The position numbers were made by a program, and so were the translations under genes. Below the pieces are notes generated by a model. It ran no database searches, was not told where the DNA came from, and saw only the letters and a list, made by a program, of their open reading frames with translations. This document shows, one piece after another, positions 1 through 8,335 of a stretch of DNA of 64,000 nt (its first letter is position 1; the number at the start of each line of letters is the position of its first letter). The stretch is from Metapseudomonas resinovorans DSM 21078 (GTDB lineage Bacteria > Pseudomonadota > Gammaproteobacteria > Pseudomonadales > Pseudomonadaceae), in NCBI RefSeq assembly GCF_000423545.1, contig NZ_AUIE01000015.1:109403-173402 (forward strand). The letters are read 5' to 3'.

Positions 1-561
1 GCCGCGTCCTGCACCACCAACTGCCTGGCGCCGGTGGTCAAGGTGATCCACGAAAACCTCGGCATCCGCCACGGTTCCATCACCACCATCCACGACTTGA
101 CCAATACCCAGAGCATTCTCGACCAGCCGCACAAGGACCTGCGCCGCGCCCGTGCCTCGGGCATGAGCCTGATCCCCACCACCACCGGTTCGGCCACCGC
201 CATCGCGGAAATCTTCCCCGAGCTGCGCGGCCGCTTGAACGGTCACGCCGTGCGGGTGCCGCTGGCCAACGCATCCTTGACCGACTGCGTGTTCGAAGTG
301 GAGCGCGCAACCACGGTGGAGGAGGTCAACCAGCTCCTCAGGACGGCGTCGGAGAATGAACTGAAGGACATCCTCGGCTATGAAGAGCGCCCGCTGGTGT
401 CCATCGATTACCGCACCGACCCGCGCTCGTCGATCATCGACGCACTGTCGACCATGGTGGTCAACGGCACCCAGGTGAAGCTCTATGCCTGGTACGACAA
501 CGAGTGGGGCTACGCCAACCGCACTGTCGAGCTGGCCCGGCTGGTCGGTCTGGCCGGTTGA
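1..561 (+). CDS. Glyceraldehyde-3-phosphate dehydrogenase, C-terminal part (arsenate-resistance type)
   Basis: The gene enters from the left edge, so only the last 186 residues are visible, in frame from base 1. The first residues carry the active-site block ASCTTNC with the catalytic cysteine, followed by the GAPDH catalytic domain and the conserved [10 protein letters not shown] stretch near the C terminus. GAPDH joins arsenate to glyceraldehyde 3-phosphate to give the unstable 1-arseno-3-phosphoglycerate. An ArsJ-type exporter follows 90 bases downstream, which is the known partner arrangement in ars operons, so this is probably the dedicated arsenate copy rather than the glycolytic one. 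The N-terminal NAD-binding domain lies outside the window. Confidence 0.9.
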   Translation, partial: AASCTTNCLAPVVKVIHENLGIRHGSITTIHDLTNTQSILDQPHKDLRRARASGMSLIPTTTGSATAIAEIFPELRGRLNGHAVRVPLANASLTDCVFEVERATTVEEVNQLLRTASENELKDILGYEERPLVSIDYRTDPRSSIIDALSTMVVNGTQVKLYAWYDNEWGYANRTVELARLVGLAG

Positions 562-569
562 TAGCACCG

Positions 570-632
570 GTAGCCCGGATGAAATCCGGGAATGCCCCGA
601 AGCACATTTCCCCGGATGGGTATCCGGGCTAC
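570..632. repeat. Inverted REP-like repeat, GTAGCCCGGAT type
   Basis: GTAGCCCGGAT at 570-580 is repeated inverted as ATCCGGGCTAC at 622-632, with a second inner pair (ATCCGGG / CCCGGAT). It fills the gap between the GAPDH and arsJ genes. One arm of the same repeat recurs at 33107-33117. This is a common extragenic repeat type in Pseudomonas and could also form an intercistronic hairpin. Confidence 0.7.
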
Positions 633-651
633 CCGCCAGGAGTGGAACCCG

Positions 652-1881
652 ATGAAGGCGTTGTCCGGCCTTTCCCCTGAAGTGCGCCAGTACCTGCTAG
701 TGACCGGCAACTACTGGGCCTTCACCCTCACCGACGGCGCCTTGCGCATGTTGGTGGTGCTGCACTTCCACACCCTGGGCTACACGCCACTTCAGATCGC
801 TGCGCTGTTCCTGTTCTACGAGATCTTCGGTGTCATCACCAACCTGGTGGGCGGCTACCTCGGCGCGCGCGTGGGGCTGAACCGCACCATGAACATCGGC
901 CTCGGGATGCAGGTCATCGCGCTGCTGATGCTCACGGTGCCCGCCGCCTGGCTCACCATCCCCTGGGTGATGGGCGCCCAGGCGCTGTCGGGCATCGCCA
1001 AGGACCTCAATAAAATGAGCGCCAAGAGCTCGATCAAGCTCCTGGTGCCAGACAGCCAGCAGGGCACGCTCTACAAGTGGGTGGCGATCCTCACCGGTTC
1101 CAAGAACGCGCTGAAGGGCGTGGGCTTCTTCCTGGGTGGGGCGCTGCTTGCCCTGCTGGGCTTCACGGGCGCGGTCCTGGCCATGGCGGTCGTGCTGAGC
1201 CTGATCTGGCTCGGCAGCCTGGTGCTGCTGAAGAAGGATCTGGGCAAGGCCAAGGCCAAGCCGAAGTTCCGCGACATGCTGTCCAAGAGTCGGGCCATCA
1301 ACATCCTCTCGGCGGCCCGGCTGTTCCTCTTCGGCGCCCGCGACGTCTGGTTCGTGGTCGCCCTGCCGGTGTACCTGAGCACCGTTTTCGGCTGGGACTT
1401 CTGGCTGGTCGGCGGCTTCCTCGCCGCGTGGGTCATCGGCTACGGCATCGTGCAGTCCTTCGCGCCGGCCATCACCGGCAAACGGCGTGGGCATGTACCG
1501 GACGGCCGCGCGGCCTTCCTCTGGGCAAGTTTGCTGGCGGCGTTACCCGCGGCCATTGCGGTTGGCCTTTCAAGCGGCTGGTCGGCCCAGGTGGTGCTGC
1601 TGGGTGGGCTGATGGTGTTCGGTGCGCTGTTCGCCGTGAACTCCTCCCTGCACAGCTACCTGATCGTCAGCTATGCCAAGGAAGACGGCGTATCCCTGGA
1701 CGTGGGTTTCTACTACATGTCCAACGCACTGGGGAGGTTGATCGGAACGCTGCTGTCCGGCTGGATCTACCAGGCCTATGGGCTGGAGGCGTGCTTGTGG
1801 GTCTCCACGGCTTTCGTGGTGTTGGCCGCCTCCATCTCCATCGGCTTGCCCAGGCACTCGCAGAACCTGCAGTCGGCGTGA
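652..1881 (+). CDS. arsJ: ArsJ, organoarsenical (1-arseno-3-phosphoglycerate) exporter
   Basis: This is a major-facilitator-type membrane protein of 409 residues with about twelve hydrophobic segments. The start at 652 (MKALSGL) is chosen over an upstream one at 592 because AGGAG lies 10 bases before it and the upstream extension would be translated from the repeat. The N-terminal YLLVTGNYWAFTLTDGALRM and the KDLNKMSAKSSIKLLVP stretch are typical of ArsJ. In the known pathway ArsJ extrudes 1-arseno-3-phosphoglycerate made by the neighbouring GAPDH, and the product then breaks down to arsenate outside the cell. The upstream arsenic genes are beyond the window edge. Confidence 0.9.
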   Translation: MKALSGLSPEVRQYLLVTGNYWAFTLTDGALRMLVVLHFHTLGYTPLQIAALFLFYEIFGVITNLVGGYLGARVGLNRTMNIGLGMQVIALLMLTVPAAWLTIPWVMGAQALSGIAKDLNKMSAKSSIKLLVPDSQQGTLYKWVAILTGSKNALKGVGFFLGGALLALLGFTGAVLAMAVVLSLIWLGSLVLLKKDLGKAKAKPKFRDMLSKSRAINILSAARLFLFGARDVWFVVALPVYLSTVFGWDFWLVGGFLAAWVIGYGIVQSFAPAITGKRRGHVPDGRAAFLWASLLAALPAAIAVGLSSGWSAQVVLLGGLMVFGALFAVNSSLHSYLIVSYAKEDGVSLDVGFYYMSNALGRLIGTLLSGWIYQAYGLEACLWVSTAFVVLAASISIGLPRHSQNLQSA

Positions 1882-1975
1882 CGGGGTTATCGCTGGAGCG
1901 ACTCTGCGCAAGGCTGGGTTTGAGAGGCGGAAGGCGGGAAAGGCGACCAACCCCCTGGCATCAGCGGCCAAGTAA

Positions 1976-2464
1976 TCAAAGGGTTTTCGCCATCTCGGCA
2001 GTGCCCGCCCAGCCCAATCCCTCGTACACCGGCTTGCCGGCCTTGGTCGCGTGCAGCACGGCAAAACTCAAACCGCGTTGGGCGAACTCGGCTTCCGCCA
2101 GCTTCATCAGGGCCGAAGCCAAGCCCCGGCGCCGGTAGGCAGGTTCAACGAATACGTTCAGCACATAGCCGCGCTGGTCCGAGGCTGGATGGGACGGGTG
2201 AGGGGGCCAGTCGATACTCATCAGGCCAATCGCCGCAGCAGGCTGCTCGGCGTCCATCAGCGCGAAGCCGTAGTAGCGGCCGTCGAGCAGGCGTTGCTGC
2301 AGCCAGGGGCGGAAATGCTCGGTCATCAGGCGCAATTTCGAGGGGTCGCCTTCAGCCTCGAGGAACATCGTTTCGCGGTGCACGCAGATGATCTCAAGGT
2401 CATCGGGCCCGAGCCTGCGAGCCGTCAAGCCTGCAAAGTCGATGTTGCCGGGTATGTCGTTCAT
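1976..2464 (-). CDS. GNAT-family N-acetyltransferase
   Basis: A 162-residue protein with the GNAT fold. The acetyl-CoA binding loop is visible as RRRGLASALM after the beta-strand GYVLNVFVEPAY, and the family's terminal region (LHATKAGKPVYEGLGW) follows. A GTG 60 bases upstream would add 20 residues; the ATG at 2464 fits the start of the domain better. It faces arsJ convergently and has no operon partner. The substrate cannot be inferred. Confidence 0.8.
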   Translation of the reverse strand: MNDIPGNIDFAGLTARRLGPDDLEIICVHRETMFLEAEGDPSKLRLMTEHFRPWLQQRLLDGRYYGFALMDAEQPAAAIGLMSIDWPPHPSHPASDQRGYVLNVFVEPAYRRRGLASALMKLAEAEFAQRGLSFAVLHATKAGKPVYEGLGWAGTAEMAKTL

Positions 2465-2609
2465 CGCGGGCACCTGGACGGAAAAATCCAAATCTAGGGC
2501 GGGCGGGCACGAGGTGACAGACACAGATTGGATAAAAGCGCGTCATACAGCGGTCGTAGGGCTCGGCCTCCGCCGCGCACTGCACCAAGCTACGGTTCGC
2601 AGTTCAGGT

Positions 2610-2637
2610 AAAGGCGCCGCCAATGGGCGGCGCCTTT
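2610..2637. terminator. Perfect 12-bp hairpin between two minus-strand genes
   Basis: AAAGGCGCCGCC (2610-2621), a four-base loop, and GGCGGCGCCTTT (2626-2637) form a perfect stem followed by TTTGTTTT on the plus strand. It lies just beyond the stop of the BRO-N gene (2642), so it most likely terminates that minus-strand gene; it may work in both directions. Confidence 0.75.
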
Positions 2638-2641
2638 GTTT

Positions 2642-3136
2642 TCAGATTCGCCACCAGCTCGGCAGGCGGCTGGGGCTTTGCGGGGCTTGTTGTGATGCGA
2701 AGTGGGGAAGTTCTTCCAGGGGCACCCAGAGTCTTCCTTGCCATTCCAGCAGGCTTTGCCGCAGGCCGTCCCATTTCATCACTACGCGTCGGGGTTGGCT
2801 GGGGGCGAGGGATTCGGCGTCGCGCAGGGTGGGGAAGAATTCGTGGTCGAGCCAGTAGCGGAGGCTGCGGTTTTCGGGGCGGTAGTAGCGGCAAAGGGTG
2901 CGGTAGGTGGCGGACTGGCTGATGACGGGCACGTTTTCTTCGTTGCCGGTGGCGTAGAGGAAACGCAGGGTCTGGCGCTGGTCGGGGTCCATCTGGTCGT
3001 AGAGTCGCTGGTGGTGCTTGTGGCCGATGAGCCGGGCGAAGTCGAAGGCGCTGGTCCAGGGCTGGCCGTCGATCATCACGCCGCGCAGGGGGCGGGTGTA
3101 GCGGTGGAGGGTGATGGGGGTGAATGCTTCATGCAT
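2642..3136 (-). CDS. BRO-N domain protein (antirepressor-like)
   Basis: A 164-residue protein beginning MHEAFTPITLHRYTRPLRGVMIDGQPWTS, with FARLIGHKHHQRLYDQM and repeated short alpha/beta segments typical of the N-terminal domain of BRO/phage antirepressor proteins. Such domains bind DNA in phages and baculoviruses, but single-domain copies like this are common and uncharacterised on Pseudomonas chromosomes. No phage genes surround it, so it is either a domesticated regulator or a relic. It is followed by a strong hairpin and has no operon partner. Confidence 0.65.
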   Translation of the reverse strand: MHEAFTPITLHRYTRPLRGVMIDGQPWTSAFDFARLIGHKHHQRLYDQMDPDQRQTLRFLYATGNEENVPVISQSATYRTLCRYYRPENRSLRYWLDHEFFPTLRDAESLAPSQPRRVVMKWDGLRQSLLEWQGRLWVPLEELPHFASQQAPQSPSRLPSWWRI

Positions 3137-3715
3137 GGGTGTAACTCCTGGGACTGGTTGAGGAGCTACCGTCGTTCGCTGTCAATCGAAGGGCGGCAGA
3201 CCGCGCGGGGTTGACAGACCGGGTCCAGGATCCGGCAGATCACGAGGATCTCCCCACGCGATCTGCCATGAAGCGTTGCAGCAAATACTGCACGCGTATC
3301 AGAGCCTGCAAAGAACCTTCGCTGTTCCTCGCATGCACCGGTTGGCGCAATCGCGCCTGGACAACGGGCTGTCAAACCCGGCCACGGGATTGACCGTGGC
3401 GGAGCGGAACACTATCGAGCGCGCTTGTAGGCCCTCAAGGTTACTGGTGTGTGGGAAATTTCTCTGTAGGACGGCGAAAACGGATGTGGTGCAGGTGTGT
3501 AGGCCGAGGGCCCGCAATGAACGGGTGATACCGAGCCCGGCCGATCAACGCTCACTCCCGGCCCCTCGCCGTGAACGCTGATGCTTGTCTCGGCAGCTGA
3601 GTTCACACGGTTTATCTATGTGTTTCTGGTATCAGTACTATTCGACTGGTGCTATTCATTAATCAATGCGCGAGGGGTAGCTTGGTGCTCTGTTATTTCA
3701 AACCGAGCGCAACCC
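3137..3715. other. 579-base non-coding stretch
   Basis: Short open frames here lack ribosome-binding sites and look like composition shadows. Base composition falls towards the right end (from about 3590), as expected for the promoter of the exported-protein genes that begin at 3716. I see no repeat, RNA gene or recognisable remnant. Confidence 0.5.
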
Positions 3716-4807
3716 ATGACCCCGCACATCATTCATAAGTGCATGCCTGCGATTAAGGCAGGCACCCTGTGTATCGCGCTATGCACCTCTGCGGTTGTCA
3801 GCGCGGGTGATCGCAGTCCGCTGGTCATCAAGGACCAGGGAAGCCTGATTGCCGGCGGTGGGCTGATCACCCAGCCAGGTAGTTTCGACCCCTACAAGCC
3901 TACGAAGCCCGATGGCCAGAGCTACCACGGTGACCATGTGTACGCGTTCTATCAGGTGCCGGTCGACGCTCGCCCGCTGCCGATCGTCATGTGGCACGGC
4001 GCAGGGCAATCCGCGAAGTCCTGGGAGACGACGGCCGATGGACGTGAAGGGTTCCAGAACATCTTCCTGCGTCGCGGCTTCTCCACCTATCTGATCGACC
4101 AGCCGCGCCGGGGCGATGCGGGACGGAGCCTGGTTGAAACAGCGATCAAGCCGGTCGCGGATGAGCAGATGTGGTTCAACCAGTTCCGCATCGGCCTGTG
4201 GCCCGAGACCTTCGAGGGCAGCCAGTTTCCGCGAGGACAGGAGGCGCTGGAGCAGTTCTTCCGTTCGATGACGCCCAACACCGGTCCTTACGACATCGAG
4301 GTTGTATCCGATGGCGTATCCGCACTGCTGGAGAAGGCTGGCCCCGCCATCCTGTTCACCCATTCGCAGGGTGGCGGGCCCGGTTGGCTGACTGCGATCA
4401 AGAACCGCAACGTGCGGGCGATTGTGGCGTTCGAGCCGGGCAGCAGCTTCGTGTTTCCAGAAGGGGAAGTGCCCGCGCCGATTCCCAGCGCGTTCGACAC
4501 GCTCTCGGCCCATGTCGTATCCAAGGCGCAGTTCGCAGCGCTGACTCGCATCCCCATCGTCATTTTCTATGGCGACAACATCCCCGCCAAACCGGTTCGT
4601 TTGCCTGCTCAGGACAGCTGGCGTGCCCGGCTCGAGATGGCGCGCCTGTGGCGGGATACGGTGAATCGTCATGGCGGCGACGTAACGCTCATTCACTTGC
4701 CGGAGATCGGGATCAAGGGCAACTCCCATTTTCCGTTCTCGGACATCAACAACGTCGAAATCGCGGATCTGGTTTCGAAGTTTCTCGCAGAAAAAGACCT
4801 GGATTGA
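3716..4807 (+). CDS. Exported alpha/beta hydrolase (esterase-like)
   Basis: A 363-residue protein from ATG 3716, or 354 residues from ATG 3743, which begins the clearer signal peptide (MPAIKAGTLCIALCTSAVVSA, cleavage before GD). The open frame extends upstream to 3581 without a plausible start. The nucleophile elbow is THSQGG with the serine at residue 217; an oxyanion-type HGAGQSAKSW lies earlier, and the late GIKGNSHFPFSD is the likely catalytic histidine region. It is the first of four exported proteins read in the same direction, and the next gene starts 60 bases after it. Substrate unknown; an ester or lactone acted on in the periplasm is likely. Confidence 0.75.
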   Translation: MTPHIIHKCMPAIKAGTLCIALCTSAVVSAGDRSPLVIKDQGSLIAGGGLITQPGSFDPYKPTKPDGQSYHGDHVYAFYQVPVDARPLPIVMWHGAGQSAKSWETTADGREGFQNIFLRRGFSTYLIDQPRRGDAGRSLVETAIKPVADEQMWFNQFRIGLWPETFEGSQFPRGQEALEQFFRSMTPNTGPYDIEVVSDGVSALLEKAGPAILFTHSQGGGPGWLTAIKNRNVRAIVAFEPGSSFVFPEGEVPAPIPSAFDTLSAHVVSKAQFAALTRIPIVIFYGDNIPAKPVRLPAQDSWRARLEMARLWRDTVNRHGGDVTLIHLPEIGIKGNSHFPFSDINNVEIADLVSKFLAEKDLD

Positions 4808-4867
4808 CCACGCGCACGGCGATGGCCGCCGTGCCTTTTAGCGTCAGAAATTGGCAGGAGTTTTCAG

Positions 4868-5920
4868 ATGAAGCGAACGATAAAGGCGACCCTCATGGCC
4901 GCCATGGTCGGGATGTTGTCGGCCGAGGCCGGCGCTGGGGATTACAAGCAGAACCCATTCACCCTGGTTTACGACGGTGCGATTGCGAAGAACGAGCCGG
5001 GCAAGATCAACATCCACCCGGTCACGTACACACTCAATGGCCTGGATATTTCAGCCAACGTCTACACCCCCGCGAACTACGATCCGGCGAAGCAATATCC
5101 AGCAGTCGTGGTGGCGCATCCCAATGGTGGGGTTAAAGAGCAGGTCGCAGGTCTGTATGCCCAGCGATTGGCGGATCAGGGCTACATTACGATCACTGCT
5201 GATGCGGCCTATCAGGGGGCGAGTGGCGGTCAGCCGCGCAATGTGGACAAACCCGCGCACCGCATCGAGGACATCCACGGGATGGCGGATTTCATCAGCC
5301 AGTACGCTGGCGTCGATCAGCAACGCCTGGGCCTGCTCGGTATCTGCGGCGGTGGCGGCTATTCATTGGCGGCGGCGCAAACCGACAAGCGATTCCGCTC
5401 GATTGCGACGTTGAGCATGTTCAACTCCGGACGGGTTCGTCGTAATGGCTACGTGGATTCGCAACTGGACACCATTCAGGAACGCCTGACGCGGGCTTCG
5501 GCTGCCCGCGCCCAGGAAGCGGCTGGTGGCGAGGTGCTCTATGCCGGCGACGCCAATCTGACCGATGAGCAGATCGCCAAACTGCCATTTGATCTGTATC
5601 GGCAGGGTTACGAGTACTACTGGAAGACGCACGCGCACCCCAACTCGACCTTCAAGTACACCATGAGCAGCTTGCTGGACCTGATGCGTTTCGACGCTAG
5701 CAACCAGATCGAACTGATCGACAAACCGTTGTTGATGATCGCGGGCAGCAAAGCCGACAGCCTGTACATGAGTGAAGAGGCGTTCGCCAAGGCCAGCGGA
5801 ACCAAGGACAAGGAGCTGTTCATGATCGATGGGGCCACGCACATCGAAACCTACTGGGTTCCGAAGTATGTCGACGCCGCAATGGGCAAGTTGACGGCGT
5901 TCTACGCCAGGACTCTCTAA
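4868..5920 (+). CDS. Exported dienelactone-hydrolase-like alpha/beta hydrolase
   Basis: A 350-residue protein with a signal peptide ending near SAEAGAG. The fold is that of the dienelactone-hydrolase branch: VVVAHPNGGVKEQ as the oxyanion loop, GICGGGGYS as the nucleophile elbow with cysteine 160 in the nucleophile position, and GATHIETYW with the likely catalytic histidine. A cysteine nucleophile is known in true dienelactone hydrolases. A ribosome-binding site GGAG precedes ATG 4868. It sits between another exported hydrolase and an exported cupin, suggesting a shared periplasmic pathway. Confidence 0.75.
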   Translation: MKRTIKATLMAAMVGMLSAEAGAGDYKQNPFTLVYDGAIAKNEPGKINIHPVTYTLNGLDISANVYTPANYDPAKQYPAVVVAHPNGGVKEQVAGLYAQRLADQGYITITADAAYQGASGGQPRNVDKPAHRIEDIHGMADFISQYAGVDQQRLGLLGICGGGGYSLAAAQTDKRFRSIATLSMFNSGRVRRNGYVDSQLDTIQERLTRASAARAQEAAGGEVLYAGDANLTDEQIAKLPFDLYRQGYEYYWKTHAHPNSTFKYTMSSLLDLMRFDASNQIELIDKPLLMIAGSKADSLYMSEEAFAKASGTKDKELFMIDGATHIETYWVPKYVDAAMGKLTAFYARTL

Positions 5921-5937
5921 ACAAAGGATGCGTCACC

Positions 5938-6423
5938 ATGAACAAGACTTTGCTCGGGATCGCGGTATGCGCTGCGATTCCTTTCGCCAACGCGGCCAGC
6001 GAGGCCAAAGAGTCTGTAGGCAGCCAGCAGATCAGCCGCGCAGGCACTCAGGCTTCCGTAGCCGGGCCGGTGGATAACTTCACCGGGCGGGTGCGCGTCG
6101 ATCCCTTGTTTCCCGCCAGCGACGAGATCAATGCGTCCGGTGCCTACGTGACCTTTGAGCCCGGTGCGCGCTCGGCCTGGCACACCCATCCCGCAGGACA
6201 GCGTCTTGTGGTGGTTTCCGGCGTCGGCCTGACACAGGAATGGGGCAAACCCGTGCAGCAGATCCACCCGGGCGACGTGATCCTATGCCCTCCGGGCGTC
6301 AAGCATTGGCACGGTGCCGCGCCGACCACTGCAATGACTCACCTGGCCGTGACGGGTTCGATGGATGGCAAGAACGTGGAATGGCTGGAGAAAGTGACCG
6401 ATGACCAATACAACGCACGCTAG
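5938..6423 (+). CDS. Exported cupin-domain protein
   Basis: A 161-residue protein with a signal peptide (cleavage after FANA) and one cupin barrel. Metal-ligand motif 1 is visible as WHTHPAGQRLVVVSG, and motif 2 as GDVILCPPGVKHWHGA, so the metal site appears complete. Cupins of this kind are often paired with carboxymuconolactone-decarboxylase-like proteins, as is the case here: the next gene starts 23 bases before this one ends. The role may be an isomerase or lyase acting in the periplasm; it cannot be specified further. Confidence 0.75.
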   Translation: MNKTLLGIAVCAAIPFANAASEAKESVGSQQISRAGTQASVAGPVDNFTGRVRVDPLFPASDEINASGAYVTFEPGARSAWHTHPAGQRLVVVSGVGLTQEWGKPVQQIHPGDVILCPPGVKHWHGAAPTTAMTHLAVTGSMDGKNVEWLEKVTDDQYNAR

Positions 6424-7192
6424 ACACTGCAAGCCCGGAACGCTGGCAGCGGCATTCGCGCTGAGCCTGGGGCTGGCGGCTACGTCGAGCCACGCTGCCC
6501 AGGGCACCCTGGAGCCGCAAACCATGATCACCGAACAATCCGCGTCCGAGACGCTGTCCGCCAAGCAGCAGGCCATCCCGTTGATCGCAGCCGCAATGGC
6601 CACGAGCGACATGCCCAAACTCAATGCCAGTTTGAACCAGGGGCTGGATGCGGGCCTGACCATCAGTGAGGCGAAGGAAATCCTCGTGCAGCTATACGCC
6701 TATGCCGGCTTTCCGCGCAGTCTCAACGCGCTCGGTGAGCTGATGAGGGTGGCGGAGGCGCGCAAGCAGCGCGGCATCCAGGATGCGCCGGGACGCGAGC
6801 CCAGTCGCGTCATTCCCACCGGCGACGAACTGCTCGCGGCGGGCAAGGCCAATCAGACCCGTATTGCGGGCGCACCTGTGCAAGGCCCGCTGTTCGACTT
6901 CGCCCCCGTCATCAATCAGTACCTGCAGGCGCATTTGTTCGGCGACATCTTCGAGCGCGACAACCTGGACTGGCAAAGCCGTGAGCTGGCCACGGTCGGA
7001 GCGCTGGCCGCTACACCCGGTGTGGAGCCGCAACTGCGTTCGCACATGGCCGCCAGCATGAGGGTGGGCCTGACCGTTTCGCAGTTGCGTCAACTGATCC
7101 AGGCGCTAGCCGACAACGGCGATGCCGATGCAGCCAGGCGCGCCCGCGAGGCGTTGGACACGCAGCTGGCTGAAGCCGCTGGGCGGCCGTGA
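6401..7192 (+). CDS. Exported carboxymuconolactone-decarboxylase-family protein
   Basis: A 263-residue protein with an N-terminal hydrophobic signal (LAAAFALSLGLAATSSHA) and two CMD-type helical repeats, around residues 50-120 (KEILVQLYAYAGFPRSLNAL) and 165-245 (SRELATVGALAATPGVEPQLRSHM). The CxxC pair of AhpD-type peroxidases is absent, so it is not an AhpD-like reductase. It overlaps the cupin gene by 23 bases, which suggests translational coupling, and ends 8 bases from the convergent LysR gene. Confidence 0.75.
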   Translation: MTNTTHARHCKPGTLAAAFALSLGLAATSSHAAQGTLEPQTMITEQSASETLSAKQQAIPLIAAAMATSDMPKLNASLNQGLDAGLTISEAKEILVQLYAYAGFPRSLNALGELMRVAEARKQRGIQDAPGREPSRVIPTGDELLAAGKANQTRIAGAPVQGPLFDFAPVINQYLQAHLFGDIFERDNLDWQSRELATVGALAATPGVEPQLRSHMAASMRVGLTVSQLRQLIQALADNGDADAARRAREALDTQLAEAAGRP

Positions 7193-7200
7193 CTCTGGGC

Positions 7201-8094
7201 TCAGCCCAAGTAGCGCAGGGCGTCGCGGAACAAGGAGAAGGCAGGTGAGGCCTGACGCCTGCTCGGATAGTAGAGGTGGTATCCCGTGAACGGTTCGCAC
7301 CAGTCCGCGAGCACGCGGATCAACCGCCCCTCGGCGACATGCGCCTGTACCAGGTCTTCGGGCATGTAGGCCAGCCCCAGCCCCTGGAGGACGGCCTCCA
7401 GGCGCATGGCGATGTTGTTGAACACCAGTTGGCCCTCGACACGCACCTTCAGCTCTTGCCCCTTCTTTTCGAACTCCCAGGGGTAGATGCCGCCGTAGGT
7501 TGGCATACGGATGTTGATGCAGTTGTGCTGCATGAGGTCGCGCGGGATTCTGGGCTTCGAATGCCTGGCGAAATACTCCGGTGAGCCGACAACGGCCATC
7601 CGCATGTCGGGCCCGATGCGCACCGCAATCATGTCCTTGGCGACCTGCTCACCCAACCGGACACCGGCGTCGTAGCCTTGCGCAACGATGTCGGTCAGAC
7701 CGTAGTCGACGATGATCTCGATGTTGAGATCGGGATTCTCGGGCAGCAGCTTCGCGAGTACGGGGTGCAGGATGGTGATCGCGGAATGCTCGCCGGCCGT
7801 GATACGCAGCGTGCCTGCCGGCTTGTCGCGGAACTCGCTGAGAAATGCCAACTCGTTGTTGATTTCTTCGAACCTGGGAGCGACCACCCGCAGCAGGTGT
7901 TCGCCGGCTTCCGTGGGAGACACGCTTCGAGTGGTGCGCGAAAGCAACCTGACGCCCAGTCGCTCCTCCAACTGACGCATGGCCCGGCTCAAGGCAGGCT
8001 GCGACATGCCAAGTTTGGCTGCGGCACGGGTGAAGCTGCGCTCCTGCGCCACGGCCGAGAAGATCGCAAGTTGGTCGTAGCTTTCAGCGGTCAT
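7201..8094 (-). CDS. LysR-family regulator
   Basis: A 297-residue protein with the N-terminal winged helix (FTRAAAKLGMSQPALSRAMRQLEERLGVRLLSRTTRSV) and a substrate-binding effector domain from about residue 90. It belongs to the large group of LysR proteins with the GIYPWEFEKKG-type effector domain. It is convergent with the four exported-protein genes and 8 bases from the last one, so it is the obvious candidate regulator for them although it shares no promoter with them. Confidence 0.85.
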   Translation of the reverse strand: MTAESYDQLAIFSAVAQERSFTRAAAKLGMSQPALSRAMRQLEERLGVRLLSRTTRSVSPTEAGEHLLRVVAPRFEEINNELAFLSEFRDKPAGTLRITAGEHSAITILHPVLAKLLPENPDLNIEIIVDYGLTDIVAQGYDAGVRLGEQVAKDMIAVRIGPDMRMAVVGSPEYFARHSKPRIPRDLMQHNCINIRMPTYGGIYPWEFEKKGQELKVRVEGQLVFNNIAMRLEAVLQGLGLAYMPEDLVQAHVAEGRLIRVLADWCEPFTGYHLYYPSRRQASPAFSLFRDALRYLG

Positions 8095-8185
8095 TCATGC
8101 GTACCTGTTATGAGCCGGTTGAGATTATGCCATCTGGATAGGCAAATCATTCGCCAGGCAGTGGCGAAGGTCCTGGAGTCCCTTT

Positions 8186-8230
8186 CAGGCGCTAGCTTGC
8201 TAGCGAATGCGGACATTCTCGCCAGCAGGA
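8186..8230. repeat. REP-like repeat, GCTAGCTTGCTAGCGAATGCGGA type
   Basis: A short palindrome (GCTAGCTTGCTAGC) followed by GAATGCGGA and a partial inverted second arm. It belongs to the same broad family as the copies at 23062 and 59904. It lies between the LysR and WYL regulator genes. Confidence 0.55.
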
Positions 8231-8335
8231 ACTCGGCGTCCTACAGGCACTCGCGCTCACCGGTTGCCGCCAAGCAACAGCTAACGCGGACATAGCCAAT
8301 GAATTCGCCCCCACAATGACGTGGTGTGAGGGCGC

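Noticed and set aside
2642..3136. BRO-N gene as evidence for a prophage
   Set aside because: No other phage gene is nearby and single BRO-N genes are common on chromosomes.
5938..7192. Cupin plus CMD protein as an AhpD-type peroxidase system
   Set aside because: The CxxC pair required for AhpD-type activity is missing.
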